Of a stretch of 5,175 nt of DNA, positions 1 to 5,175 are shown in pieces. The notes below the pieces were generated by a model that saw nothing but the letters and a program-made list of their open reading frames with translations, was not told where the DNA came from and made no database searches. This DNA comes from Caldifarciminota bacterium (GTDB taxonomy: Bacteria; Hydrothermota; Hydrothermia; B15-G9; WFZT01): positions 1-5,175 of the forward strand of contig JALSOD010000019.1 in the NCBI GenBank assembly GCA_026986655.1, given 5' to 3'. Both the position numbers and the translations under genes were made by a program. The first letter of the stretch is position 1. Each line of letters opens with the position of its first letter.

Positions 1-1749
1 AAGCAGATATGGATCAGCATTGGCTTCTGCCTCTTTGAACGCCATAGACCCTGCTATCTCAAAGGCGAGGTTTGATGAATCTACCGGGTGATACTTTCCA
101 TCGTAAAGTGTAACCTTTACGTCGACAACTTTTGCTCCGGCGAGAACGCCCTTCTCCATTGCCTTTTTGATCCCTGCTTCGACTGAAGGGATAAATTGTG
201 ATGGGATAGCCCCACCAAAAATCTGGTTAACAAATTCGTATCCACCTCCACGTGGCAGTGGCTCGATCTTGATGTAACAAATTCCGTACTGCCCGTGTCC
301 TCCTGTTTGCTTGACATATTTACCCATCGCCTGGGCTGGTTTCCTGATAGATTCTCTGTAAGGTATCTTGGGTTTTGATGTGTCGACATTCACACCAAAT
401 TTGTCTCTAAGTTTTGAGACTATTACATCAAGGTGAATCTCTCCAAGCCCGGAAATCAAAGTCTGCTTCAATTCAGGATCATAGTGAAATTCAAATGTTG
501 GATCTTCATCTCTGAGTCTCGAGAGTCCCTCTGAAACCTTTTCCTGGTCTTCTCGTGTCTTGGGGACAATCGCCACAGAAATTGTCGGATGAGGAAAATC
601 AATGCCCTGTAAAACCACCGGACGATCCTTTGAGCAAAGGGTGTGACCGGTCTTTGTCTCCTTAAGTTTCACAAGGGCTCCAATCATACCCGGGATCAGC
701 CTGTCAGTTTCCTTCCTCTCTTTTCCACGAACAAGGTAAACCTGGTTGATCTTCTCTGTCCTACCAAGATTTGCATTGACAACTTCAATTCCGGGTGTTA
801 ACGTCCCGGAGTAGACCTTAATTAAATAAAGCTCCCCGACATGAAGCTCAGAAATTGTCTTAAATACAAAAGCAGCCAGTGGCTCATCTGGATCAGGAAC
901 AATCTCGATTTCCTCTTCCCCCATCTTTCCAATCTCTTTGGGGGCATTAACTGGTGACGCACCGTACTCTGAGATGAAGTTCATCAATTCTTCCACACCG
1001 ATGAGCTCTTTTGCCTCGCCAAAGAGTACAGGAATGAGGTCTCCATTAATTATTCCCTCTCTCAATGTCTGGGCAAGCTCCTCTTTCGTGATTTCCTCGC
1101 CTTCCATGTATTTTTCAAGCAGTTCCTCGGAAAGCTCAATCGTGGCTTCCTTGAGCTCCTCTATTTTTGCCTCTGCAAGTTCTCTCGCTTCACCATCAAG
1201 GGATGAGACATCACCATTAATAAGGTCAAAAACACCTGAAAAATTCTCGCCTGTTCCAATGGGTATCTGAACCGGAACAACGCCAGTACCGAAAACTTCT
1301 TTAAACTCTTGAATAAGTGAGTCTACGTTGATTTCAGGAGCCTTCATTTTGTTGACAAAGATAATCCTCGGTATCCCCCTCTTTTTTGCAAATTCATAAT
1401 ATTTTTCAGCTCCCACCTCTACTCCGGAGGACGCATCAATCACTACAACGGCGTTATCAGCGGCGCGGACACCTGCAGCCACCTCACCGGCAAAATCTAA
1501 ATAACCCGGTGTATCTATCAGATTCATCCATTTGCCATTCCACTCGAAGTATGCGACAGCAAGATTTATGCTAATTTTTCTCTTAATCTCTTCGGAATCA
1601 AAATCAAGGATTGAGTTCCCCTGATCCGGGCTGTTTAAGCGGGTGGTAACTTTTGCCTTGTAAAGGATTGCCTCTGCGAGAGATGTTTTACCTGAACCAC
1701 CGTGGCCAACAAGTGCAAAATTCCTGACAGCATTAACATCTAAACTCAT
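1..1749 (-). CDS. fusA: EF-G-like translational GTPase (EF-G-2 type), 3' end missing
   Basis: Translational GTPase related to elongation factor G, expected to act on the ribosome in the cytoplasm using GTP. 583 codons are visible; the family is about 660-700 residues, so domain V and the stop lie beyond the left edge. The G domain shows the P-loop GHGGSGKT (15-22), switch I RKISI (57-61), switch II DTPGY (79-83), G4 NKMK (133-136) and a G5-like GEA (244-246). Domain II follows at about 286-375, domain III at 387-460 (SGLGEIHLDV at 433-442), and domain IV at 462-565 (QTGGHGQYG at 481-489, HPVDSSNLAF at 554-563). The GHxGSGKT P-loop and Tyr in place of the switch II His match the Thermus EF-G-2 subfamily rather than canonical EF-G (AHIDAGKT, DTPGH). 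The G4 Asp is replaced by Lys. The start is fixed by an SD 5 nt upstream. The family is certain; whether it is the main translocase or an accessory factor is inference, with accessory more likely. Confidence 0.95.
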   Translation of the reverse strand, partial: MSLDVNAVRNFALVGHGGSGKTSLAEAILYKAKVTTRLNSPDQGNSILDFDSEEIKRKISINLAVAYFEWNGKWMNLIDTPGYLDFAGEVAAGVRAADNAVVVIDASSGVEVGAEKYYEFAKKRGIPRIIFVNKMKAPEINVDSLIQEFKEVFGTGVVPVQIPIGTGENFSGVFDLINGDVSSLDGEARELAEAKIEELKEATIELSEELLEKYMEGEEITKEELAQTLREGIINGDLIPVLFGEAKELIGVEELMNFISEYGASPVNAPKEIGKMGEEEIEIVPDPDEPLAAFVFKTISELHVGELYLIKVYSGTLTPGIEVVNANLGRTEKINQVYLVRGKERKETDRLIPGMIGALVKLKETKTGHTLCSKDRPVVLQGIDFPHPTISVAIVPKTREDQEKVSEGLSRLRDEDPTFEFHYDPELKQTLISGLGEIHLDVIVSKLRDKFGVNVDTSKPKIPYRESIRKPAQAMGKYVKQTGGHGQYGICYIKIEPLPRGGGYEFVNQIFGGAIPSQFIPSVEAGIKKAMEKGVLAGAKVVDVKVTLYDGKYHPVDSSNLAFEIAGSMAFKEAEANADPYLL

Positions 1750-1754
1750 AATCG

Positions 1755-1762
1755 TCCTCCTT
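1755..1762 (-). promoter_or_regulatory. Strong ribosome binding site of the EF-G-like gene
   Basis: On the minus strand AAGGAGGA precedes the ATG with a 5-nt spacer (CGATT). This is a near-perfect anti-16S match and fixes the start codon at 1749-1747. It contrasts with the absent or weak SD sequences of the first two plus-strand genes. Confidence 0.9.
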
Positions 1763-1771
1763 AGTGGATTT

Positions 1772-1810
1772 CAAAAATTGGCATAAATTATAGACTTCCA
1801 CCAATTTTGG
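1772..1810. repeat. Imperfect inverted repeat around the EF-G promoter -10 box
   Basis: CAAAAATTGG (1772-1781) and CCAATTTTGG (1801-1810) are inverted copies matching at 9 of 10 positions, separated by 19 bp. One arm sits at the predicted transcription start and the other in the -35/-10 spacer. This is a plausible operator position, but the arms are AT-rich and short, so chance is a real alternative. Confidence 0.35.
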
Positions 1811-1816
1811 TGTCAA
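1787..1816 (-). promoter_or_regulatory. Consensus sigma70-type promoter for the EF-G-like gene
   Basis: Reading the minus strand, a perfect -35 TTGACA (1816-1811) is followed after 18 bp by a perfect -10 TATAAT (1792-1787). Transcription would start near 1780, giving a leader of about 30 nt that carries the SD. Both hexamers match the housekeeping consensus, so strong expression is likely unless repressed. An imperfect inverted repeat (1772-1781 with 1801-1810) flanks the -10 box. Confidence 0.85.
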
Positions 1817-1826
1817 CTTGAGTGCT

Positions 1827-1854
1827 TTGAAATCGGGACCGGAATTCTTATATA
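1827..1854 (+). promoter_or_regulatory. Candidate promoter for the MFS / subunit F / rodA operon
   Basis: TTGAAA (1827-1832, 5 of 6 to the -35 consensus) lies 16 bp before TATATA (1849-1854, 4 of 6 to the -10 consensus). It would initiate near 1861 and leave an untranslated leader of about 138 nt. It is back-to-back with the opposing EF-G promoter, whose -35 box ends only 10 bp away. A rival candidate is TTGATA (1902-1907) with AATAGT (1924-1929), which would place the 22-bp palindrome over its -10 box. The sequence does not decide between them. Confidence 0.35.
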
Positions 1855-1924
1855 TGCTCTTTGTTACCCATCTACGCCTGACGGAAATTTCAGCCATTTA
1901 ATTGATAAATTAGTCGATTTGTAA

Positions 1925-1946
1925 ATAGTTTGCATGTGCGAACTAT
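1925..1946. repeat. 22-bp near-perfect palindrome (operator or RNA hairpin)
   Basis: Arms ATAGTTTGC (1925-1933) and GCGAACTAT (1938-1946) are complementary except for one T/G position (1931/1940). In RNA this forms a 9-bp stem with one U-G wobble and an AUGU tetraloop (1934-1937). In DNA the size and symmetry suit a dimeric repressor such as a TetR- or MarR-family protein, which often control MFS exporters. No regulator gene lies in the window. No U-run follows, so it is not an intrinsic terminator. Confidence 0.6.
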
Positions 1947-2002
1947 CTGTAATAAAATTCCATCTGATTCTGGCATTAATTCCGGCAGATGATTTTTTAT
2001 GA
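1934..2002 (+). CDS. Possible 22-aa leader peptide coupled to the MFS gene
   Basis: An ATG at 1934 opens 22 codons ending in TGA at 2000-2002. That stop overlaps the MFS start codon as ATGA, the usual arrangement for translational coupling. The peptide begins MCELSVIKF and is hydrophobic in the middle (residues 8-17), ending ADDFL. The ATG falls in the loop of the palindrome hairpin. Against it: no SD is visible upstream, an in-frame stop sits at 1922-1924, and so short an ORF can occur by chance. It would explain how the MFS gene, which lacks an SD, is translated. Translation of this ORF is inference. Confidence 0.25.
   Translation: MCELSVIKFHLILALIPADDFL
1961..1991 (+). promoter_or_regulatory. 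Possible leader stem-loop just before the MFS start
   Basis: CATCTG (1961-1966) pairs with CAGATG (1986-1991). After a 3-nt bulge (1967-1969), CTGG (1970-1973) pairs with CCGG (1982-1985) with one G-U, around an 8-nt loop. The structure ends 7 nt before the ATG at 1999 and could affect ribosome access. Its stability was judged only by base-pair counting. Confidence 0.35.
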
Positions 2003-3153
2003 AAAAGGAACTATTCCCACTGGCGGCGACTCTTTTTATACTAATGGCTGGGGTCAGTATGGTCACTCCTATACTCCCCACCTATGCTAAGACACTTGGA
2101 GCAACAGGACTCTGGATAGGTCTAATCTTTTCTGGTCTCCCAATAGTTAGAAGCCTATTTTCTCCCATCTTTGGGAGAATGGCCGACAAATACGGAAAAA
2201 TAAAACCGTTTGTATCGGTTGGAATTTCAATCTATGGGATTGCATCCATCCTTCTTGCCGAATCGAGGAAAGTTATCCACCTTTTTGTTTCAAGGTTATT
2301 CCAGGGATTAGGTTCCTCACTCGTCAATCCACAGGTGATGGCCTATATCGCCAGGATTGCACCTCCAGGTGAGGAAAGTCGTTACTTCGGATTTATCAAT
2401 ATGATATTTTTCCTTGGACTTGGGATAGGTCCTTTCTTTGGAGGCGCTCTATCTGACCTCCTCGGTATTAAAGCGGCCTTTTATCTCATGGGGATTTTAT
2501 CCTTCCTTGCCTTGCTTCTTTTTGTTTTTTACGTGAAAGAGAAAGGAGTTGAGGTTGCTCATAAAAGGAAAGAGAAGAGAAAACTTGTCCCATTTAAGCT
2601 CATCATCAAAGACAAACGAATCCTTGGCATAGTGTTTTTCAGATTTTCACTCGCAATAACACGGGCTGCTGTGTTAACCTTTTTTCCGATTCTTGCAGCA
2701 ATACATGGTATTTCGAGGGCAGGTATTGGGTTCATCCTGACATATCAGATGCTCCTTCTGTCTTTTGGCCAATATCCAGGAGGAAAAGTTGCAGACAGTT
2801 ACGGAAAATTTAACTCTTTACTCCTTGGCGGCTTCGTCGCAAATGTTGCATTCATCCTTTTTCCACTCGCAAAAAATATGCACTGGTACATACTTTTAAA
2901 CACTCTCATGTCCATAGGTGGAGCACTATCAATGCCATCTGCCATGGGCATAATCAGTGAAATTGGCAGAGAATACGGACCTGCAACTACAATGTCACTC
3001 CTTGATGTCGCATTTAGTGTTGGATTTGCAATTGGCCCGATTTTTTCAGGAGAAATTTACGATCTCATGAATATCGCCAGTGTCTTCTACATAACCGGAA
3101 TCATCGGTTTTCTGGGCCTTGGAATGCTTTACATATGTTTTAAGCGATATTAA
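1999..3153 (+). CDS. MFS transporter, DHA1 exporter-like
   Basis: Inner-membrane major facilitator with about 12 hydrophobic segments in 384 residues, the normal size for 12-TM DHA1 members. Signature motifs are clear. The loop 2-3 motif A is GRMADKYGK (59-67), with Asp63. TM4 motif B is RLFQG (99-103). The TM5 antiporter motif C is GLGIGPFFGG (140-149). Weaker repeats of A and C appear in the second half at GGKVADSYGK (261-270) and GFAIGPIFSG (342-351). A basic loop (178-197) joins the halves. Motif C suggests proton-coupled export, for example of drugs or metabolites; the substrate cannot be told. The ATG at 1999 is the only reasonable start, because an in-frame TGA lies at 1990-1992 and TM1 begins at once. 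No SD is visible. It is first in a three-gene operon, with the next gene 12 bp downstream. Confidence 0.92.
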   Translation: MKKELFPLAATLFILMAGVSMVTPILPTYAKTLGATGLWIGLIFSGLPIVRSLFSPIFGRMADKYGKIKPFVSVGISIYGIASILLAESRKVIHLFVSRLFQGLGSSLVNPQVMAYIARIAPPGEESRYFGFINMIFFLGLGIGPFFGGALSDLLGIKAAFYLMGILSFLALLLFVFYVKEKGVEVAHKRKEKRKLVPFKLIIKDKRILGIVFFRFSLAITRAAVLTFFPILAAIHGISRAGIGFILTYQMLLLSFGQYPGGKVADSYGKFNSLLLGGFVANVAFILFPLAKNMHWYILLNTLMSIGGALSMPSAMGIISEIGREYGPATTMSLLDVAFSVGFAIGPIFSGEIYDLMNIASVFYITGIIGFLGLGMLYICFKRY

Positions 3154-3165
3154 AATAAAGCCACT

Positions 3166-3498
3166 ATGGCTAAGGATTACAGGATATTGGTTGTTGTAAA
3201 CAGTGAGATTGGACCTGGATTTAAACTCTCCGGTGTAGATGTCGTTTCTCCTGCAACATCAAAGGAAGCGGAAGAAATTATAGAAAAGGAAATGCAATCC
3301 GACAGGTATGGAATTATTATCCTCGATGAGAATTTCCTCGACAAATTCAGTGAAAAGACGAAAAATGAGGTGTTAGACAGTGTTGTACCCCTGATTGTTC
3401 CGGTCAATCTCTCGCGTGTCAGCCAGGAGTCACCCGAGGAATACCTTGAAAACGTTGTAAGGAGAGCCGTAGGATTCCAGATTAAGGTACGAGCTTGA
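3166..3498 (+). CDS. atpF: V/A-type ATPase subunit F
   Basis: A 110-residue soluble protein, the usual length for subunit F of V/A-type rotary ATPases. That subunit is a CheY-like alpha/beta fold bound to the central stalk (with subunit D) that transmits rotation and modulates coupling. Visible family features are an N-terminal beta strand RILVVVNSE (6-14), GPGFKLSGVDV (16-26, the GFxLxG signature), a middle strand YGIIILDE (48-55), PLIVPV (75-80), and a C-terminal helix EEYLENVVRRAVGFQIK (91-107). The last closely resembles the C-terminus of Thermus subunit F, from memory. No other ATPase subunit lies beside it: an MFS gene is 12 bp upstream and rodA overlaps its stop. No clear SD precedes the ATG, so translation may depend on reinitiation. 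A stand-alone CheY-like protein is the main alternative. Confidence 0.82.
   Translation: MAKDYRILVVVNSEIGPGFKLSGVDVVSPATSKEAEEIIEKEMQSDRYGIIILDENFLDKFSEKTKNEVLDSVVPLIVPVNLSRVSQESPEEYLENVVRRAVGFQIKVRA
3484..3498 (+). promoter_or_regulatory. RBS and 4-nt stop/start overlap setting the rodA TTG start
   Basis: AAGG (3484-3487) lies 7 nt before TTG (3495-3497), and TTGA combines the rodA start with the TGA stop of the subunit F gene (3496-3498). The spacing and overlap support TTG as the true start and suggest translational coupling of the two genes. Confidence 0.7.
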
Positions 3499-4703
3499 GA
3501 AAATTTTTAATATTTTTTCTCCTGTTGATACCAATTATCCTTGTTGGTATAAGTGTTCTCGAACTTTCTTCAATAAACAGATTCTACTCATCCCGCCAAC
3601 TTTTGTGGACTGCATTTGGCCTTTTTTTACTCGCACTGAACTATTTCATCCCGTCTAAATTTTACAACGTCTTATCGCCATTTTTTTTCGTAATCAGCAT
3701 TTTGCTTCTTGTGATCGTCCTGGGACTCCCATCAAACGGGCCCAAGCGGTGGATTCATCTTGGATCGTTTTATTTCCAGCCTTCAGAGCTTGCAAAACTT
3801 GCCTACATTTTCTTTATAGCAAGATGGATCAGTAAAAATCCGAGACTCAGTGAGAAAAGAGTTATTGCATTATTCATTTTTACTTTCATTCCGTTCTCGC
3901 TTGTTCTAATCGAGCCTGACCTCGCCACATCTGTAAGTTTTATCTTTCTATTCACTGTAATTTCATTTCTTGCCGGGGCTGATTTAAAGATCCTAAATTA
4001 CATTATTTTAAGCCCGGCTGCAGCAATTTTTTCATTCAAATCCTGGGCTTTTATGATATTTTTGATCGCGTTGATACTTTATTTGAGACTGATGAAGATG
4101 TCGGTGCCCTACACCCTTATTTTTATCGTCTACATTATCTTTGTGGGTCTATTTTCTCCCTACATCTGGTTTAAAGTACTGAAGCCTTACCAGAGAGCGA
4201 GAATTGTGGCTTTTTTAGAACCGGAAAAATACAAAACCGGGCCTGCCTGGCAAATTCTTCAAGGGGAAATTGCGCTCGGCTCGGGAGGTCTTACTGGAAA
4301 AGGATTAAGGAAAGGCACGCAGAAAGGCCTATCTTTTCTACCAGCTGCACACACGGATTTTATTTTTTCAAGTATAGGTGAAGAACTTGGGTTTGTGACA
4401 ACTTCTTTTATTCTCGCGGCGCTTTTCATCTTTTCTATTCTGATTTTTTACGTAGGATATCGCGACAAAGATATCTTCCGAAAGATTGTGGCAATCGGGA
4501 TCTCCGCCTATTTTGTCTACCACACAGTCCTGAATATTGCAACAAATCTCGGCATGTTCCCTGTCTCCGGGATTCCACTTCCTTTTTTGACTTATGGAGG
4601 AAGTCACCTACTTGTTGAATTTTTGATGCTTGGCATAGTGATCAGAATCCTCAGGGAGCAGGGGATGAAAGAGTTGAGTCTAAGTAATCAAGCAATTTTT
4701 TGA
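3495..4703 (+). CDS. rodA: RodA, SEDS-family peptidoglycan glycosyltransferase
   Basis: A 402-residue polytopic membrane protein of the SEDS family (RodA/FtsW/SpoVE), which polymerises lipid II into glycan strands with a class B PBP. RodA does this in the elongasome. Motifs in order are GPKRWIHLG (82-90), FQPSELAKL (94-102), EPDLATS (140-146), YQRARIVAFLEPE (232-244), GSGGLTGKGLRKGTQKGLSFL (262-282), HTDFIFSSIGEELGF (286-300) and FPVSGIPLPFLTYGGS (355-370). Asp288 corresponds to the catalytic Asp of E. coli RodA (D262). The GTQ and FLEPE region reads as RodA rather than FtsW. An oddity is LPAAHTDF, where most relatives have LPE before x-HTDF; the Glu is Ala284 here. The TTG start abuts the first TM with an AAGG 7 nt upstream. 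No mreBCD or pbp2 is adjacent. The last 16 codons and the stop overlap the opposing pseudouridine synthase gene. Confidence 0.94.
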   Translation: MRKFLIFFLLLIPIILVGISVLELSSINRFYSSRQLLWTAFGLFLLALNYFIPSKFYNVLSPFFFVISILLLVIVLGLPSNGPKRWIHLGSFYFQPSELAKLAYIFFIARWISKNPRLSEKRVIALFIFTFIPFSLVLIEPDLATSVSFIFLFTVISFLAGADLKILNYIILSPAAAIFSFKSWAFMIFLIALILYLRLMKMSVPYTLIFIVYIIFVGLFSPYIWFKVLKPYQRARIVAFLEPEKYKTGPAWQILQGEIALGSGGLTGKGLRKGTQKGLSFLPAAHTDFIFSSIGEELGFVTTSFILAALFIFSILIFYVGYRDKDIFRKIVAIGISAYFVYHTVLNIATNLGMFPVSGIPLPFLTYGGSHLLVEFLMLGIVIRILREQGMKELSLSNQAIF

Positions 4704-5175
4704 AATCTTCGGGGATGGGGGACTCAAACTCCACTCTTACGAGTTTTGAAGGATGGATGAAAGACAACTTCCTCGCATGAAGCGCCTGCCTTTTCATAAT
4801 CTCCAGCATCTCCTTGACTTTTGGAGCCTCGGAGGTGGGAACAACATTAAAAATTTTTCTCGTACTTCTACCGAAATAAGTGGGGTCACCCACAATGGGG
4901 TAACCAATGTATTCAAAATGCACACGGATCTGGTGGGTCCTGCCGGTGTGAAGTTTAACCTCCACAAACGTGGCTAACCTGTCGTATCTTTTTAAAACCC
5001 TGTATTCGGTGATTGCCGGTTTCGAGTGAAATGGGGTTACAGCCATTCTTTTTCTATCAATGGAGTGTCTTCCAATAGGAGCTTCAATGATCCCCTGATC
5101 CTGGGGCAGAGCACCCCACACAACGGCCCAGTAGGTTCTTCTCGCCGTTTTGTCAGCCATCTGTGAGGCAAGAGA
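4651..5175 (-). CDS. rluD: RluD-family 23S rRNA pseudouridine synthase, 5' end missing
   Basis: C-terminal 174 residues of a RluA/RluD-type pseudouridine synthase, which isomerises specific uridines in 23S rRNA (U1911/1915/1917 for E. coli RluD). The frame stays open to the right edge, reading SLASQ before the Met at 5160. That Met is internal, because the typical LAxQFxxxxxxxxYxAxVxG run crosses it. Family motifs are PIGRHSIDRKRMAV (28-41 counted from that Met), GRTHQIRVH (73-81, at 4944-4918), GYPIVGDPTYFG (86-97) and RQALHARKLSFIHP (124-137). The catalytic Asp motif (HRLDxxTSG) and any S4 domain should lie in the missing upstream part. The family is about 300-325 residues, so roughly 130-150 are absent. 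PIGRH favours RluD over RluC, but the target site is inferred. The stop lies inside the 3' end of rodA. Confidence 0.93.
   Translation of the reverse strand, partial: SLASQMADKTARRTYWAVVWGALPQDQGIIEAPIGRHSIDRKRMAVTPFHSKPAITEYRVLKRYDRLATFVEVKLHTGRTHQIRVHFEYIGYPIVGDPTYFGRSTRKIFNVVPTSEAPKVKEMLEIMKRQALHARKLSFIHPSKLVRVEFESPIPEDFKKLLDYLDSTLSSPAP

Noticed and set aside
117..389. 90-codon open frame on the minus strand
   Set aside because: It is a different frame of the same strand within EF-G domains III-IV, and it has no family features.
938..1270. 110-codon open frame on the plus strand, serine-rich
   Set aside because: It lies wholly antisense to the conserved EF-G G domain and domain II. Its Ser-rich composition is what the reverse strand of Glu/Leu-rich codons gives, and it has no recognisable motif.
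1854..1901. 15-codon ORF on the plus strand starting at the TATATATG sequence
   Set aside because: It has no SD, it overlaps the candidate -10 box so may not be transcribed, and its stop is about 100 bp from the MFS start.
1899..1912. TAATT-GATA-AATTA inverted repeat
   Set aside because: It has 5-bp arms of pure A/T, which are common by chance in an AT-rich intergenic region.
1890..2081. 63-codon minus-strand frame across the intergenic region and MFS N-terminus
   Set aside because: It is mostly antisense to the MFS start and leader, with no similarity I can recognise and no good ribosome site.
4653..4760. Bidirectional terminator between rodA and the RluD-type gene
   Set aside because: The genes overlap and I see no GC-rich stem followed by a U-run on either strand.
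4753..4977. 74-codon plus-strand frame
   Set aside because: It is antisense to the conserved RluD catalytic-domain motifs (GRTHQIRVH) and is a shadow.
5158..5160. ATG at 5160 as the start of the pseudouridine synthase
   Set aside because: The frame remains open upstream with family-typical residues (LASQ), and the catalytic Asp motif must lie further upstream, so this Met is internal.

Overview
The window comes from a bacterium: it carries a RodA-type SEDS peptidoglycan polymerase, a RluD-type pseudouridine synthase and an EF-G paralogue. A V/A-type (not F-type) rotary ATPase subunit F points to a lineage with a bacterial V-type ATPase, such as Thermus, Thermotogota-like, clostridial or candidate-phylum bacteria. 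AT-leaning composition with frequent AGA/AGG and ATA codons fits many anaerobic or thermophilic lineages. I cannot assign a phylum from the sequence alone.

Layout. Positions 1-1749 (minus strand) hold 583 codons of an EF-G-like translation factor of the EF-G-2 type. It has a complete N-terminus, and domain V runs off the left edge. A 249-bp divergent intergenic region (1750-1998) follows. It contains a consensus-quality sigma70 promoter and a strong Shine-Dalgarno (SD) for the EF-G gene. In the other direction it holds a weaker promoter candidate, a 22-bp near-perfect palindrome, a second stem-loop, and a possible 22-codon leader ORF whose stop overlaps the next start codon as ATGA. From 1999 to 4703 (plus strand) three tightly packed genes form an apparent operon: a 12-TM MFS exporter-like transporter, a V-type ATPase subunit F (12-bp gap), and rodA (TTG start, 4-nt overlap with the preceding stop). 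From 4651 to the right edge (minus strand) is the C-terminal part of an RluD-family pseudouridine synthase, which overlaps the end of rodA convergently by 53 bp.

How they work together. The EF-G paralogue and RluD both act on the ribosome or rRNA but are not co-transcribed. The plus-strand operon combines a membrane transporter, one central-stalk subunit of a rotary ATPase and an elongasome glycosyltransferase. No shared pathway is evident, and the lone subunit F is the oddest element. I see no mobile element, CRISPR array, tRNA or rRNA, and nothing I would call a new multi-gene system. The points most worth a second look are the non-canonical GTPase G4 motif (NKMK), the orphan ATPase subunit F, and the leader region of the transporter operon.
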